A program made the position numbers and the translations under genes. 36,089 bases of DNA from Ophiothrix spiculata. Taxonomy: Eukaryota > Echinodermata > Ophiuroidea > Amphilepidida > Ophiotrichidae. Shown here one piece after another: positions 20,461 through 31,181 of the stretch (positions within the stretch are counted from its first letter, which is position 1; every line of letters starts with the position of its first letter). Location of the stretch: the NCBI GenBank assembly GCA_000969725.1, contig JXSR01S005456.1; one strand, written 5' to 3'. The notes under the pieces were generated by a model. The model saw nothing but the letters and a program-made list of their open reading frames with translations, searched no databases and was not told the origin of the DNA.

Positions 20461-20619
20461 CAGTGAAACCTTGTTAACACAAAAACCCTGATAACACAGA
20501 AATGGTTGTTTGGTCCCAAGTGTAAATTTTTTATGTGAATTCAGTTGGATAACACAAAATCATGATAACACAAAATAAATTGTTGTCCCAGGTGATTTTG
20601 TGTTAACAAAGTTCCACTG
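20461..20619. mobile_element. Pogo/Tigger-like MITE, 159 bp
   Basis: The ends are CAGTGAAACCTTGTTAACAC and GTGTTAACAAAGTTCCACTG, with TA on both sides (20459-20460, 20620-20621). The CAGTGRAACYTYGTTAA start is the pogo/Tigger type. The inside is made of repeated GATAACACAAAA words. Confidence 0.85.
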
Positions 20620-20975
20620 TACATATATTTTCACATGAATCAAGAAGAACATGTTTATAGTAATATAAGACACGATCAAGGGGAATGGTCGAATCTCGTG
20701 TTAGAAATATTGATTTTCAGATACAAAGCAGAAAATTGTTTTGTTTTTCATTGTTTTATAAGGTCAGAAAATGGTCATATCTCTGTGACTCATTTCCATA
20801 ACAGTTAGTTTTCCCTGAATTAGTGGAATATTGGAGAAATTGCAATTCTTTACCAACTTTAATTTTTTCTTCCAGAGAAAATTAATGGTGTGAAAACAGT
20901 CTTATGAATATTTTGTTTCTATATTCTTGATGGGAAAACAAATTATTTGTGTTCATTCAATTCTTTCTCTTTTAA

Positions 20976-21304
20976 AGGAGCCTGGTCCGATTGCCTCAAC
21001 TTTTTTTCAAACTTTTTTGAGATTTTGGTACCAACAAAATCTTGCTCATATTTTTCTCACAACCCATGTGAAATTTCACGGTTGAGTTATGTTCGGTTTT
21101 GGAGATATATATGAAAATGTGTTTAATTAAGGTAACCATAATTAATTTTACATAGTAACGTATAGGCAGCTCTGAAAAACAAATTTGCCCTTAAAATCAA
21201 AACGGTTTGACCGATTCAGCTGAAATTTGAAATTTAGACCGCTTGAGTGGTCATCTTTCATATGACATTGAAATCTAAAATTTGAAAAATTGGACCAAGC
21301 TCCT
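20976..21304. mobile_element. MITE, 329 bp, TTAA target duplication
   Basis: The ends are AGGAGCCTGGTCCGATT and AATTGGACCAAGCTCCT, with TTAA on both sides (20972-20975, 21305-21308). A TTAA target is the piggyBac preference, but the AGGAGC terminus is not the usual CCC of piggyBac. A diverged partial copy lies at 21553-21640. Confidence 0.7.
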
Positions 21305-21552
21305 TTAATCTAATTAATTTCTCTAGATGCTTTGTTCGATCTTTTAACTGGTAAATCCACCTCAGGTTCAAAATTAGAATTTTAAAAAGACTGGACACCG
21401 TCACAGAACGAAACATTTTAATTTAATTCTCTCTCAATTTGGGCTATTTCTATGTAGACATTTTTACTTTCTTGGATTTCACTACATTTTTACCTGTATT
21501 TAGAACATTTCCAAAAGTTTTTAATTCTAGCCTAGTCTTGTCAGATCAGTTT

Positions 21553-21640
21553 GATTGCCTCAACATTTTGATATTTTGATACCATTTTGATACCAAAATC
21601 TTGCTCTTAGTTTTCTCATAACCCATTTAAGGCTGAAACA
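21553..21640 (+). repeat. Partial copy of the TTAA MITE
   Basis: It shares TTGCCTCAAC, ATTTTGATACC, CAAAATCTTGCTC and TTTTCTCATAACCCAT with 20996-21080. No terminal repeats remain. Confidence 0.6.
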
Positions 21641-21689
21641 TGTTCTTTGTGAAGATAAGTAAAAATTTGTCTGGTTATTTGCAAACAGA

Positions 21690-21890
21690 TCTTAAAGCAT
21701 TAAACATGAAGCGCCCCATGTCATCCATGATATTTTAAGACTTTTTAGCTTATTGGGTTTGTTTTGGGTAGATATTAATACCCTCCAAATGATTTTGCTT
21801 AAATATGCTTACTTTTTCTATTATGGCTATTTGTTGAATTAAATTTGGGATCCCAAATTTAATTCTACATGTATTAGTATAGGAAAGCAT
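21690..21890 (+). repeat. Dispersed repeat, copy 2 (uninterrupted), with 30-bp palindrome
   Basis: This is the continuous counterpart of 3335-4120. At 21836-21865 it contains a perfect 30-bp palindrome, GAATTAAATTTGGGA joined to its complement. Confidence 0.75.
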
Positions 21891-22233
21891 GCATGTGCTT
21901 TATATCCCTTTTTTGGCGCTACAATTTTTTTGACAAAATACACCTGAAAACGCTTTTAGATGGTTACATTCCTTCATTTTATGCTGATTTTACTATGAAC
22001 CACTTGTCTTACAGGGGCAATTCATGATTTTGATGTGTCATAAATCTTACCTCTTTTCTAGCTAAATAAAAAGAAAAGTACAACGTAAATATTTACTGAA
22101 AATTTCACTTGATTCGTTCGTTTTCAAGTTACTTCGACAATAATTAGAAAAAGATACATTTTCTCAAATATGCAAGCACATATGAAAGAATGGTTTGGGG
22201 ATCGTAACATATACCAGTTGAGGATTCTGTCAT

Positions 22234-22332
22234 GAAGAATCCACAAAAAGTATTGGTTCGTGCTTCCGAATCCACGAGGCGCAGCCGAGTGGATTTGGAG
22301 ATCACGAATCATTAACTTTGAGTGGATTCTTC
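22234..22332. mobile_element. Foldback hairpin 2
   Basis: The left arm 22234-22274 (GAAGAATCCAC, GGTTCGTG, AATCCAC) pairs with 22289-22332. The tip at 22275-22289 is CGAGGCGCAGCCGAG, nearly the same as the tips of foldbacks 1 and 3, while the arms differ. Confidence 0.7.
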
Positions 22333-22486
22333 GACTTAAACCATTGCCCAATTAAAACATTTGAATAACCGTGGATTCGTACTTTGAATAGCAAATTTAA
22401 TTGAAATCTCGAGCGATTGTGCAGCTGTTCTCTCCTTCAATAGAAATAATGCGCTAATGACCACAGGTGATTAGTTTACGATAAAC

Positions 22487-23051
22487 NNNNNNNNNNNNNN
22501 NNNNNNNNNNNNNNNNNNNNNNNNNNNNNNNNNNNNNNNNNNNNNNNNNNNNNNNNNNNNNNNNNNNNNNNNNNNNNNNNNNNNNNNNNNNNNNNNNNNN
22601 NNNNNNNNNNNNNNNNNNNNNNNNNNNNNNNNNNNNNNNNNNNNNNNNNNNNNNNNNNNNNNNNNNNNNNNNNNNNNNNNNNNNNNNNNNNNNNNNNNNN
22701 NNNNNNNNNNNNNNNNNNNNNNNNNNNNNNNNNNNNNNNNNNNNNNNNNNNNNNNNNNNNNNNNNNNNNNNNNNNNNNNNNNNNNNNNNNNNNNNNNNNN
22801 NNNNNNNNNNNNNNNNNNNNNNNNNNNNNNNNNNNNNNNNNNNNNNNNNNNNNNNNNNNNNNNNNNNNNNNNNNNNNNNNNNNNNNNNNNNNNNNNNNNN
22901 NNNNNNNNNNNNNNNNNNNNNNNNNNNNNNNNNNNNNNNNNNNNNNNNNNNNNNNNNNNNNNNNNNNNNNNNNNNNNNNNNNNNNNNNNNNNNNNNNNNN
23001 NNNNNNNNNNNNNNNNNNNNNNNNNNNNNNNNNNNNNNNNNNNNNNNNNNN
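22487..23051. other. Assembly gap, 565 N
   Basis: All bases are unknown. The long open frame that crosses it is an artefact of translating N. Confidence 1.
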
Positions 23052-24074
23052 TTTGCTAGGAACTTTATTTTTAAGCAATATGTCTAATGTAGGCATTTTT
23101 TTCTTAATTGCAGCAATTTCGATACTGATTGAATAAAACCGAGTTTTCATGCTGTGGATACTTCAAGGAATGGAAATATTGGAATCACCAGAAAGTCACC
23201 GGATTATCAGGAAATAGTTTTATACTCCATATATGCCCATTACACATGGATATAATTTTACGAGGAAAATGTCTGTTTTTCTGTTTAGTTTGGAACAAGG
23301 GATCTATCTGCAGATTTATGGAATACGTGTATATAAAATTTGTTTTCTGAGCTGTCTTCAGTATATTTGAAATTTTGTCTTCTGAGCTGTATCCAATATA
23401 TTTGGTGAGATGAAATTTCTAAATGATCCGTAATCTGTGAACATAGGGGATAAAATCACAGGTGAAGAAAAATGTGATAACCAGTAAGGAAATTATTGAA
23501 GAACTCGACTGAATATACATGGAATACCCATGATAACAGTGATCAGTAAACATCTGCGCAGTGAGGCCATGTCGTGTGGAATTTTGGAGGCAGAAAGGCA
23601 TTGGTTTGCATTTTTTTTAAACAACTTCGAATTATTGTTAAAAGGTTAGGTAAAGTAAACGTATTCAAAAAACGATTGTAAAGTCCAATATCAGAGAGTC
23701 AAATTCAAAAAAAAAAAAAAAAAAAAGGAAAAAACTATAACTCGCTATAATAGTCTAATTCAAGAGTTCTCCGCAAAATCCAAAGACCAAAAAATATGAG
23801 TAAACAAGTTTTGTATTGTCAGTTATCACAAAGAAGTGTTTTCAATATTAGTGAATAGTGATGGAAAATAATATAAAAACTGAACATGCAAAGAACATAC
23901 ATGAGTAATTATTATCTTGCAATTAAGTTACTGTTTGAATTTAAAAGTTGTCTTGAGAGAAAATTGAAATTGAGCTAAAATATTTGTAGATATACTTTTC
24001 GACCATTACCTTTGTCAATATGTAAATTAATGTGTTTTATTATTATGCCAAAGAATTTACTTTATTGTCATTGT
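23052..24074. other. No gene; small direct repeat and poly-A run
   Basis: A 36-bp-period direct repeat, TTCTGAGCTGT then ATATTTG, lies at 23343-23371 and 23379-23405. A run of about twenty A lies near 23707-23726. Nothing else is supported. Confidence 0.4.
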
Positions 24075-24200
24075 CGACGTCACCCTATTCAACAAAGTGT
24101 TGATTATTTTTTACGAATCTATACTGTTTCTGTACGAATCAACGGATAACAGTAGATTCGTAAAAAATAATCTACACTTTGTTGAATAGGATGACGTCAC
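24075..24200. mobile_element. Foldback MITE, 126 bp
   Basis: GACGTCACCCTATTCAACAA and ATTATTTTTTACGAATCTA at the left pair with TAGATTCGTAAAAAATAAT and TTGTTGAATAGGATGACGTC at the right; the arms are about 50 bp. The right end contains TGACGTCA, a CRE-type palindrome. Confidence 0.8.
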
Positions 24201-24800
24201 ATCAATGGTTTAATATAAGCTAAAAAACTCAATTTTCATAGCAGTGAACTTGAGGATGAAAGGTGGATCATAAATTGCCCCTTTAAAATGATACTTTTAC
24301 ACCTGTTTTGCTTTGTTGCTACACTACTTGGTTGTTGTGGGGTTTTTTGCTGAAACTGAAAGTGAAAAAAGACTGTTTCATAAATTTTAGAGTCGGAATT
24401 CATACAACTTGCAAAGCTAGAAAGCAACACAAATTTTAAAGCAGCATTAATTCAGACTTTAAAATATATGCCCATATAATGAAAAGATAACATTTCCAAT
24501 GACAAAATCGCATTTTCACTATCATTTTATTAGACTTTCGACAATGCTAAGCCAATTTTGCATCTAATATTTTGCTCAAATCAATTTGGCAATATACACA
24601 TTGAGTACATTTTATAAATAAAACTTTCACATAAATAAAATACTAAAATACATTTATATTCACAGTACACATGAAAGAATACATGAAACTAAAAAAATCT
24701 CTTGATATGCTGCAATATATGAATTATGCACCTATTTAGTTGACAGTATTTCTCCATTTCATGTTGGTGCTGGTACAGCTTCAAGCAGTACAATAGTATA
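24201..24800. other. No feature recognised
   Basis: Very AT-rich, without a supported exon or paired repeat. Confidence 0.35.
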
Positions 24801-24801
24801 C

Positions 24802-24964
24802 AAATAATGAATGTTTTTGAGTGCAATGGTACAAATAATTTCATGAGGTGAAAGATCAAATGCTCCATTCAAACGAGGCGAAGCTCAGTCGACTGGTGCA
24901 TTTGATCTTTCACTGAATGAAATATTTGTTCCATTGACACGAATAAGAAACATTCATTATTTTT
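24802..24964. mobile_element. Foldback hairpin 3
   Basis: The left arm 24802-24863 (AATAATGAATGTTT, GCAATGG, GAAAGATCAAATGC) pairs with the right arm of about 24896-24964. The tip at 24874-24888 is CGAGGCGAAGCTCAG, again close to the tips of foldbacks 1 and 2. Confidence 0.75.
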
Positions 24965-25246
24965 TGATATGACAGCTAAATAAATCTTTGTAAACAAAAC
25001 AAACCAAGACAACATCTATGGGACTGAACATGCCGGCTTTAATGCAACGACGCATATTATGATGGGCCCGCTGACTGTGCAAGCGTACTCAATTTAAAAT
25101 TACGCCCGCGACTGATGTTGTGTCTTACCAAAAAAGGCAACCATGCAATTTATCCAATTTTTTGCTAGGCACTATCAAATGGACCAAATGAACAATGGCA
25201 CATGATCCAAGCGACACAGATTTATTTAGCTGTTATATAAAAAATT
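24961..25246. mobile_element. Inverted-repeat element abutting foldback 3
   Basis: TTTTTGATATGACAGCTAAA then TAAATCTTTGT (24961-24991) pairs with ACAGATTTATTTAGCTGTTA then TATAAAAAAT (25217-25246). It begins inside the last bases of foldback 3, so one probably inserted into the AT-rich end of the other. It has no open frame. Confidence 0.65.
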
Positions 25247-25690
25247 TTGAGTGTAAAGATATTGCATTTGCATTCTACCCTGATGCTGTGAATGAGGCTT
25301 CTTCATGACCATGACTAAGCAGGTGATTTCATCAATATTAAACCTGCACGTGTACCAGCATCATATTATAACAGAAGGTGCCATTTACGAATGCGACGCA
25401 TGCTTTTCTTTTGGAAAATTAAGATTCATGGAATAGTAAGCAGCTTTTTAGAGATTGTTAAATGTGACCTTATGCATATAATTATCCAATCTAAACTTAC
25501 ATTCTTCAAATTTTGCTTGATTTGAATTCAACAAACCTTTGATACAAATAAATTAGTTTTGCAGCTTTGAAATTCAAATCCTGTAAATTTCTTGCTCAAA
25601 ATTATTCTGTATACACGGTACATGGCGCATAAATTGTGTACCAACAGGAAACAAGGGTAACATTGTAATGTTATTACTCTTAAACCAGTA
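25247..25690. other. No feature recognised
   Basis: Intergenic, without a supported exon or repeat. Confidence 0.3.
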
Positions 25691-25691
25691 A

Positions 25692-25928
25692 GAAATGTTC
25701 TTACACACCCAGAGACATCTAGGAGTTGAAATCAACCAATCAGAATTGCTCTGACACAGCAAGGTGCACTTAGTAATTGAAATTAACCAATAAGAATTGC
25801 TCTTACACAGCCAGGGGCACTTAATATGAGTTGAAATCAACCTATCAGAATTGCTCTTACACAGCCAAGGGCACCTAAGAGTTGAAATCAACCAATAAAA
25901 ATTGTTTTTACACAGCCAGGGGCACACA
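25692..25928 (+). repeat. Minisatellite of about 50 bp, five units, with CCAAT boxes
   Basis: Five degenerate units of 47-51 bp carry TTGAAATCAACCAATCAGAA then TTGCTCTTACACAGCCAGGGGCAC. Three of the first four adenine-rich cores read AACCAAT and one reads AACCTAT. The long - strand open frame across it (26143-25574) is repeats of CPWLCKSN; I take it as a chance frame through the array. Confidence 0.85.
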
Positions 25929-27190
25929 GGAATGAAAAATGCCTGAACTATTGGCAATTCCATTTGAAATCGATACCCGGAAGAAAATGTTGGCACACCA
26001 GTCACTTTTCTAAGTGCCGTACACAGTTTAACTCTGGAACTGAAAGGCCTACGTACGGTAACGAAACGTGGTGACATGAAGGGTCTCGGGTGAAACTTGT
26101 CTAAATATGTCTTGATTTGAATTGGGGATGACTGAAATGTCAATTTTTGGTTGGAATTTAAAAAATCTTCTCAAACACTTGTTTGAAAATTGTCTGGATT
26201 TGGAATACATAAATTGCCAAACTCTTCCACAGAGGTTTTCAATGGCATAGGCATATAATATAGTAATAGTATATTTTGGTAGTTTTTGGTCACACACATG
26301 CTTATAGAGTTTCACTTCAGAGATTGTAAAAAAAACCCAACAAAGTTCTTTAATCTGGCATGCCTTCACAAATGTTTTTGAAATATTATCTTTGCAATTT
26401 AATATACAAACGATTTGGCAAGAAATTGTTATTGAACATGGAAGTTTGAAATTGTGCATATAAAAGAAATACCTCTTTTAACTTCAATTAACCAATGAAA
26501 CTGAGGTATATATTTGTCTGTTGGGTGCCCAATAAAACAATAAACCACTTTTGTATATCATGAAATGCAAGACAGCGTACGAGGGGAGTATCAAAAAGTT
26601 GTAAAGATCAACTAAATGAAAAAGAGTCAGGAACATCATTTCATTTTGCAATCCTGAAGGCATCTTTACATAGTCACATCAGTGTGCAAAGTAAAACAAT
26701 TTTCCCACTTTCAACTGACCGTCCATATACTGCCAATTGTAGAGATCTTCTATAGCAGGCCTTCTCAAATAGCGGCACGCGAACTACTTTTATTTGGCCC
26801 TTTGATCGCCTATGGAATACAGAAGTATAGGAAAAGTATTGAAATCTTAATTTGGCCCTCCAAGATGTATTTTTGAACTGGCGTTTATCCTAATGCCCGC
26901 CAACAAATTTAAATGTGCGCTGGGGTCAAAATCAAGCACAAAACAGCACAGCTAGCTACCAATGGTGTATTCATGGAAGATATAGGCATAACCAGCACCA
27001 TACGAGAATTAACCTCAAACTTAGCACACAAATTTGAGCTGCAAGATTGGAATACCCAACTGAGATATTTGGTCCTATATATTAAATTACACAATGGTAG
27101 ATTTAATATCACTTTTACACCTTGCATAATAGGAAATGTGTCATGTCTTTAGATCGACAGTGTGTCAAAGTGTGATGATTTTGAATGTTT
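25929..27190. other. No gene; possible hAT-like end near 26756
   Basis: GCAGGCCTTCTCAAATAGCG then GCACGCGAACTAC near 26756-26790 resembles the left end style of hAT relics; no right end was found. The open frames at 26049-26459 (-) and 26913-27152 (+) have no recognisable motif and no splice support. Confidence 0.3.
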
Positions 27191-27193
27191 TTG

Positions 27194-27619
27194 TATACAT
27201 TTTATTGCTGCACCTCTAATGTCTCTGCTCTTTTGTAAAACACCTAACTTGTGAAAATGGCTAAGATAGAATTCTTGAAAGACGCTGGTCCCCTCACACA
27301 ATTGTTGCACTTTATGATGATTTACATAAATAATTAATAATTAAATAAATTTGACATATTTATAGATGATAGCATCATCAGTGTCTAGCACTGCTTTCCA
27401 TGAGGGTCCTCTGTCATTTCAATGGTCACTGTACAGTTACTACGATGCAATCTATTGAAGTTGTTACAAAAATCATGTCATGATATGACAGTCTCAATAT
27501 TAATAGCTATTAGCTCGCCTATGTGACAAAAACCATGGCATGATATGACAGTCTCAATATTGAATTCTCACAAGTAAGGTGTTTTATGAAAGAGCAAAGA
27601 TGCAGCAATAAAATGTATA
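27194..27619. mobile_element. Inverted-repeat element, 426 bp, next to the LINE
   Basis: The left arm TATACATTTTATTGCTGCA (27194 onward) pairs with the right arm ending TGCAGCAATAAAATGTATA; about 60 bp pair with small gaps. Inside, ATGATATGACAGTCTCAATA occurs twice, at 27480 and 27540. Confidence 0.75.
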
Positions 27620-27669
27620 TGGATTTGATATGGACTTTTATAAACTGCCGATCCCCTCCACTTTGGTCT

Positions 27670-29366
27670 GAATGGGGGTGTGCGGCTCGGACCGTGGAAC
27701 CCTTACCCTGAAAGAGTTGTTACCAATCATTACTAAAATTATTAACTTATCAATTCAAAATGGCAGCTTTCCTGATGTTTTGAAATTTGCACAAATTACA
27801 CCTCTTTTAAAGAAACCAAAATTAGATTGTGAAATATTGAAAAATTATAGGCCTGTTGCCAATCTTAAGTTTCTTGCAAAGACAATTGAACGTGTTTGTG
27901 CTTCTCAGATTCAAGAGTATCTATCTTCAAACAACTGTCAACCTCTGCAGCAGAACGCAATCGGCTTATAGATCTTGCCATAGCATTGAAACTGCACTTC
28001 TACGTGTTTATAATGACTTGTTGTTGGCTGTTGACCAAGGTGATGAAGCTGTCTTGATACTCTTGGATTATTCTGCAGCTTTCGATACTATTAGTCACAA
28101 TTCTTTTCTTGACCGCTTGCATAGTAGATATGGTGTTTCCGGATCCGCTTTGAATTGGTTTAAATCGTATTTTGTGAATCGTTCCCAATCTGTTATTATA
28201 AATGGATGTTTATCCAAACCCCATGTACCACTTGAAGGTGTGCCACAGGGCTCTGTTATCGGTCCCTTATCGTTCACTTTGTATACTGCACCAATTGAAG
28301 ATATCATTGAATCTCATGGCTTTGGAAAAATGTTATATGCGGACGATACACAAATTTATGTTATTTTGAAACGGGATTCGGATATTAATAATTTTGTTAT
28401 TTCCAAACTTGAGAAATGTATAAATGATGTTAAATCTTGGTCTACTGCAAATGGATTGAAATTAAATGAGGATAAGACTGAAGTAATTCATGTAACATCT
28501 CGCTTCCGAACATCCTCTTATTTACCATCTGTTGAAATTGCCAATGTGTCGATTCAACCTGTTATGAATGCACGCAACCTCGGGGTCATATTTGAAAATG
28601 ATCTTAAAATGGATAGTTATATTAACAATTTATGTCGTGCTGCTTCATTCGCCTTGTATAAAATTGGTCGAATAAGAAATTTTCTTGACCAAAAGACGAC
28701 TGAAACTTTAGTCCATGCATTTATTACATGTCGCCTTGACCAATGTAACAGCCTTCTTTATGGCCTTCCTGACTCACACATTTCCAAACTGCAAAGATTG
28801 CAAAATTCGGCGGCAAGACTGGTTACTCGCACACGGTTTTGTGATCATATTACTCCTGTCTTACAACAATTACATTGGCTGCCAGTAGAATACCGTATTA
28901 AGTTCAAAGTTTTAGTCTTAACATACAAATCTCTACATGGATTGGCACCTGTGTATCTGCAGGACCTTGTTAAGAAGTATATTCCACCTCGCAATTTACG
29001 TTCTGCTTCTCAATTTAAAATTGTGTCTTCATCAACAGCTACTGCTACTTATGGTGATCGTTCTTTCCAAAAAGCTTCTGCTGTCCTTTGGAACACTCTG
29101 CCACTTCATGTAAAGAATTGTCAAACTGTCAATCAATTTAAATCTTGCCTTAAGACACATTTGTTTAAACTTGCTTTTGGTAAATAATTTCCTTGTTTTC
29201 ATATAACTGTATTTTGTTCATGCCTTGCTTAGTATATATATATATATATGTATGTATGTATAACTTTATTTTGTATGTAACTGTTTAGTTTTCTTATGAT
29301 TGTATAGCGCTTAGAGACTCCGGTGTTAGGCGCTTCATAAGCACCGTTTTATTATTATAATTATTA
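27670..29366 (+). mobile_element. 5'-truncated CR1/L2-like LINE, reverse transcriptase ORF2
   Basis: The protein begins in the reverse-transcriptase fingers (PLLKKPKLDCEILKNYRPVA near 27800). After one frameshift it continues to TAA at 29185-29187: QSAYRSCHSIETALL, motif A DYSAAFDT, motif B GVPQGSVIGP and motif C YADD (28336-28347). The tail, QNSAARLVTRTRFCDHITPV with LHWLPVEYRIKFK, is typical of CR1/L2 elements. The shift is about one extra base near 27955-27962, where the frame changes between LQQN and QSAYR. Endonuclease and ORF1 are missing, as in most LINE copies. The 3' end has TGTATAGCGCTTAGAGACTC, GCGCTTCATAAG and (TTA)n to about 29366, the L2-like end pattern. With a single break it is fairly young. 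Confidence 0.95.
29230..29262 (+). repeat. TA and GTAT microsatellite in the LINE 3' region
   Basis: A run of TA dinucleotides is followed by three GTAT units. Confidence 0.9.
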
Positions 29367-29377
29367 CCCATCTTTAA

Positions 29378-29580
29378 GGGTAATTTTTGAGTAAAAATAT
29401 ACCCATGTTTAGGGATTTTGCTTTAAAAATAGGCTGATTTTTCAAAATATTCATCGCGAGCCCAGAAAATGTTCACTTTTTTGGTCCATTTTAGAGTATT
29501 TTCTTTAAAATGTGACCCATGTTTAGGGATTTTGGTGCTAAAAAATGGGACCCATGTTTAGGGATTTACATAGTGCATTT
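29378..29580 (+). repeat. Three spaced copies of ACCCATGTTTAGGGATTT
   Basis: The 18-bp word occurs at about 29401, 29515 and 29551, same orientation. The last two follow GTG and GGG and are 36 bp apart. It looks like part of a decayed tandem array or the end of an unknown repeat. Confidence 0.75.
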
Positions 29581-29649
29581 CTTTTTTTGCGAGGTGTATT
29601 TCAAAATCAACAAAATATCCTATTGGAATAAAATTTAACATTTTGCAAG

Positions 29650-29790
29650 GAGTCTATGAGAGGCATTAATTGTTCAAATTTGCAAAAATTGCAACTTTTT
29701 CAAAATGCAACTTCCATGAGTATTTTTAACTGTTAAAAATGACAACTTTACAAGAGGTTCATGATAGATGGCCACATGTAAGGACTCCAA
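29650..29790 (+). repeat. Diverged repeat, copy 1
   Basis: It aligns with about 30325-30470: GGCATTAA, TTCAAAT, GCAAAAAT, CAACTTYCATG and GAGGTTCAT words occur in the same order. The 30325 copy follows a TATGTGACTGTCCAGCCCG end (30272) related to the intron MITE at 908. Confidence 0.45.
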
Positions 29791-29916
29791 ACTGACATGT
29801 AGAATCCCACTTATGCTATAATAATTTCAATATTTTCAATAACTATTGCCAGTACTGTTAACAAAATATAAATCTCTTATCACTTAATCCATATCAGATT
29901 CTATTATTCCAGCTTA

Positions 29917-30191
29917 GGCCAAAGAAAAAAAGAACTCTGTCTCAGCTTCCAGCACGCTCGAATTTTACCGCATTTCTTTTCAGGAGATTTTTTTAATTTT
30001 TTCTTACATTGAGAGATAAAAAAGGGAAAAAACTCGGCCAAAAAAAAAAAATAGTGACCTAAAAACGTAATAAAAAAAAAAGATTTCCGCGTCCGCATAG
30101 CCTTTTTGACTAAAAAAACAAAACAAAAAACAACGCGTAGCGCTTAGGGTTTTGAGTCTAAGGAAGCTGAGACAGAGGTTTTTTTTTGGCC
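29917..30191. mobile_element. MITE family A, copy 3, TTA duplication
   Basis: GGCCAAAGAAAAAAAGAACT then CTGTCTCAGCTTCC pairs with GGAAGCTGAGACAGAGG then nine T and GGCC. TTA lies on both sides (29914-29916, 30192-30194). The inside is A-rich with no real open frame. Confidence 0.85.
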
Positions 30192-30273
30192 TTATTATAT
30201 ATTAGCATCGTATCATATACACAGAAATAGCCCAGTGACTATAATATTATGTCTCTTTGAATACATCCAAATA

Positions 30274-30470
30274 TGTGACTGTCCAGCCCGAATGAGCCGT
30301 AAATGCAAGAAACTTCATTTTGAGGGTTTAAGAATGGCATTAACATTTCAAATCAGCAAAAATCACAATTTTGTCAGTATACAACTTTCATGTGTATATT
30401 GTACTATAACTCAAAATGAAAAATGCAGACTTCACATCGCTGGAGGTTCATAATGTATGGTCATATATTT
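30274..30470 (+). repeat. Copy of the intron-MITE end plus diverged repeat
   Basis: TGTGACTGTCCAGCCCGAAT then GAGCCGTAAATGCA resembles the left end at 908-945 and the right end at 1250-1286. No partner end was found, so it is probably truncated. Confidence 0.55.
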
Positions 30471-30685
30471 GCTACAGAACATACCACAATTTTATCTAGG
30501 TATATTATAAAGAACCAGAAAGAATATAACAATGAGTTACTTTCAACTACCCTATGGCACAACTCCATCTCATCATTATATTTCATTCCATGTCATGCAA
30601 GGATATCCAAGACTATATAATAAATTATTTCAAAAACAGACCCCATAGTGCGTATGATCCCAGACCTTAGTAACTGAAGGTATAA

Positions 30686-30888
30686 AGGTCCGTTCATAGT
30701 AGCGCTGCAGAAAACTGCAGTGCGGTAAATTTACCGATATATCAATTATTTTTTGCTGCAACTTTCTGCAGTTCAAGTTAAAATGTATTTAACTACATTG
30801 CGACGCCGCACTGCAGTTTCCAGCCGCAATATGTGCAGTGTGGTAAAAAAGTATGGCACTGCAGTTGCGGCGTACTATGAACGGACCT
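30686..30888. mobile_element. Harbinger-like MITE, 203 bp, TAA duplication
   Basis: The ends are AGGTCCGTTCATAGTA and TACTATGAACGGACCT, with TAA on both sides (30683-30685, 30889-30891). The inside holds five or more CTGCAGT-type words that can pair with one another. No transposase is present. Confidence 0.85.
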
Positions 30889-31181
30889 TAACAACCTCAG
30901 ATTTGATCATGGATGACAATGTACCCACACAACAATTTAGCAGGTCCATGGGGCTTATCACCTGTAACCTTTTTATTGGTAAACTTTACCATATGTCACG
31001 TCACCTCAAACGGTACATGTTGGTAGCCTTTGGGGAAAAAATGCAAATTTTTGTATTAATTGAAAGATTATTGATAAGTCTTTAAAATGAGACAAAGTTT
31101 TTGAAAATTAACCATTTTTTTTTTTACAATTTGTAAGTTTAATTTGCTGGCATCTCTAAATACTGTAAAACAAGAAATATT

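Noticed and set aside
22476-23150. 224-codon open frame on the - strand
   Set aside because: It runs almost wholly through the N gap and is an artefact.
25574-26143. 189-codon open frame with CPWLCKSN repeats
   Set aside because: The repeats come from the minisatellite in DNA; there are no splice sites, no domain, and the unit length is not a fixed multiple of three.
26049-26459. 136-codon - strand open frame
   Set aside because: No motif, no splice signals, Cys/Phe-rich composition typical of chance frames in AT-rich DNA.
29230-29366. CRISPR-like or regulatory array
   Set aside because: It is simple TA/GTAT and TTA microsatellite at a LINE 3' end.
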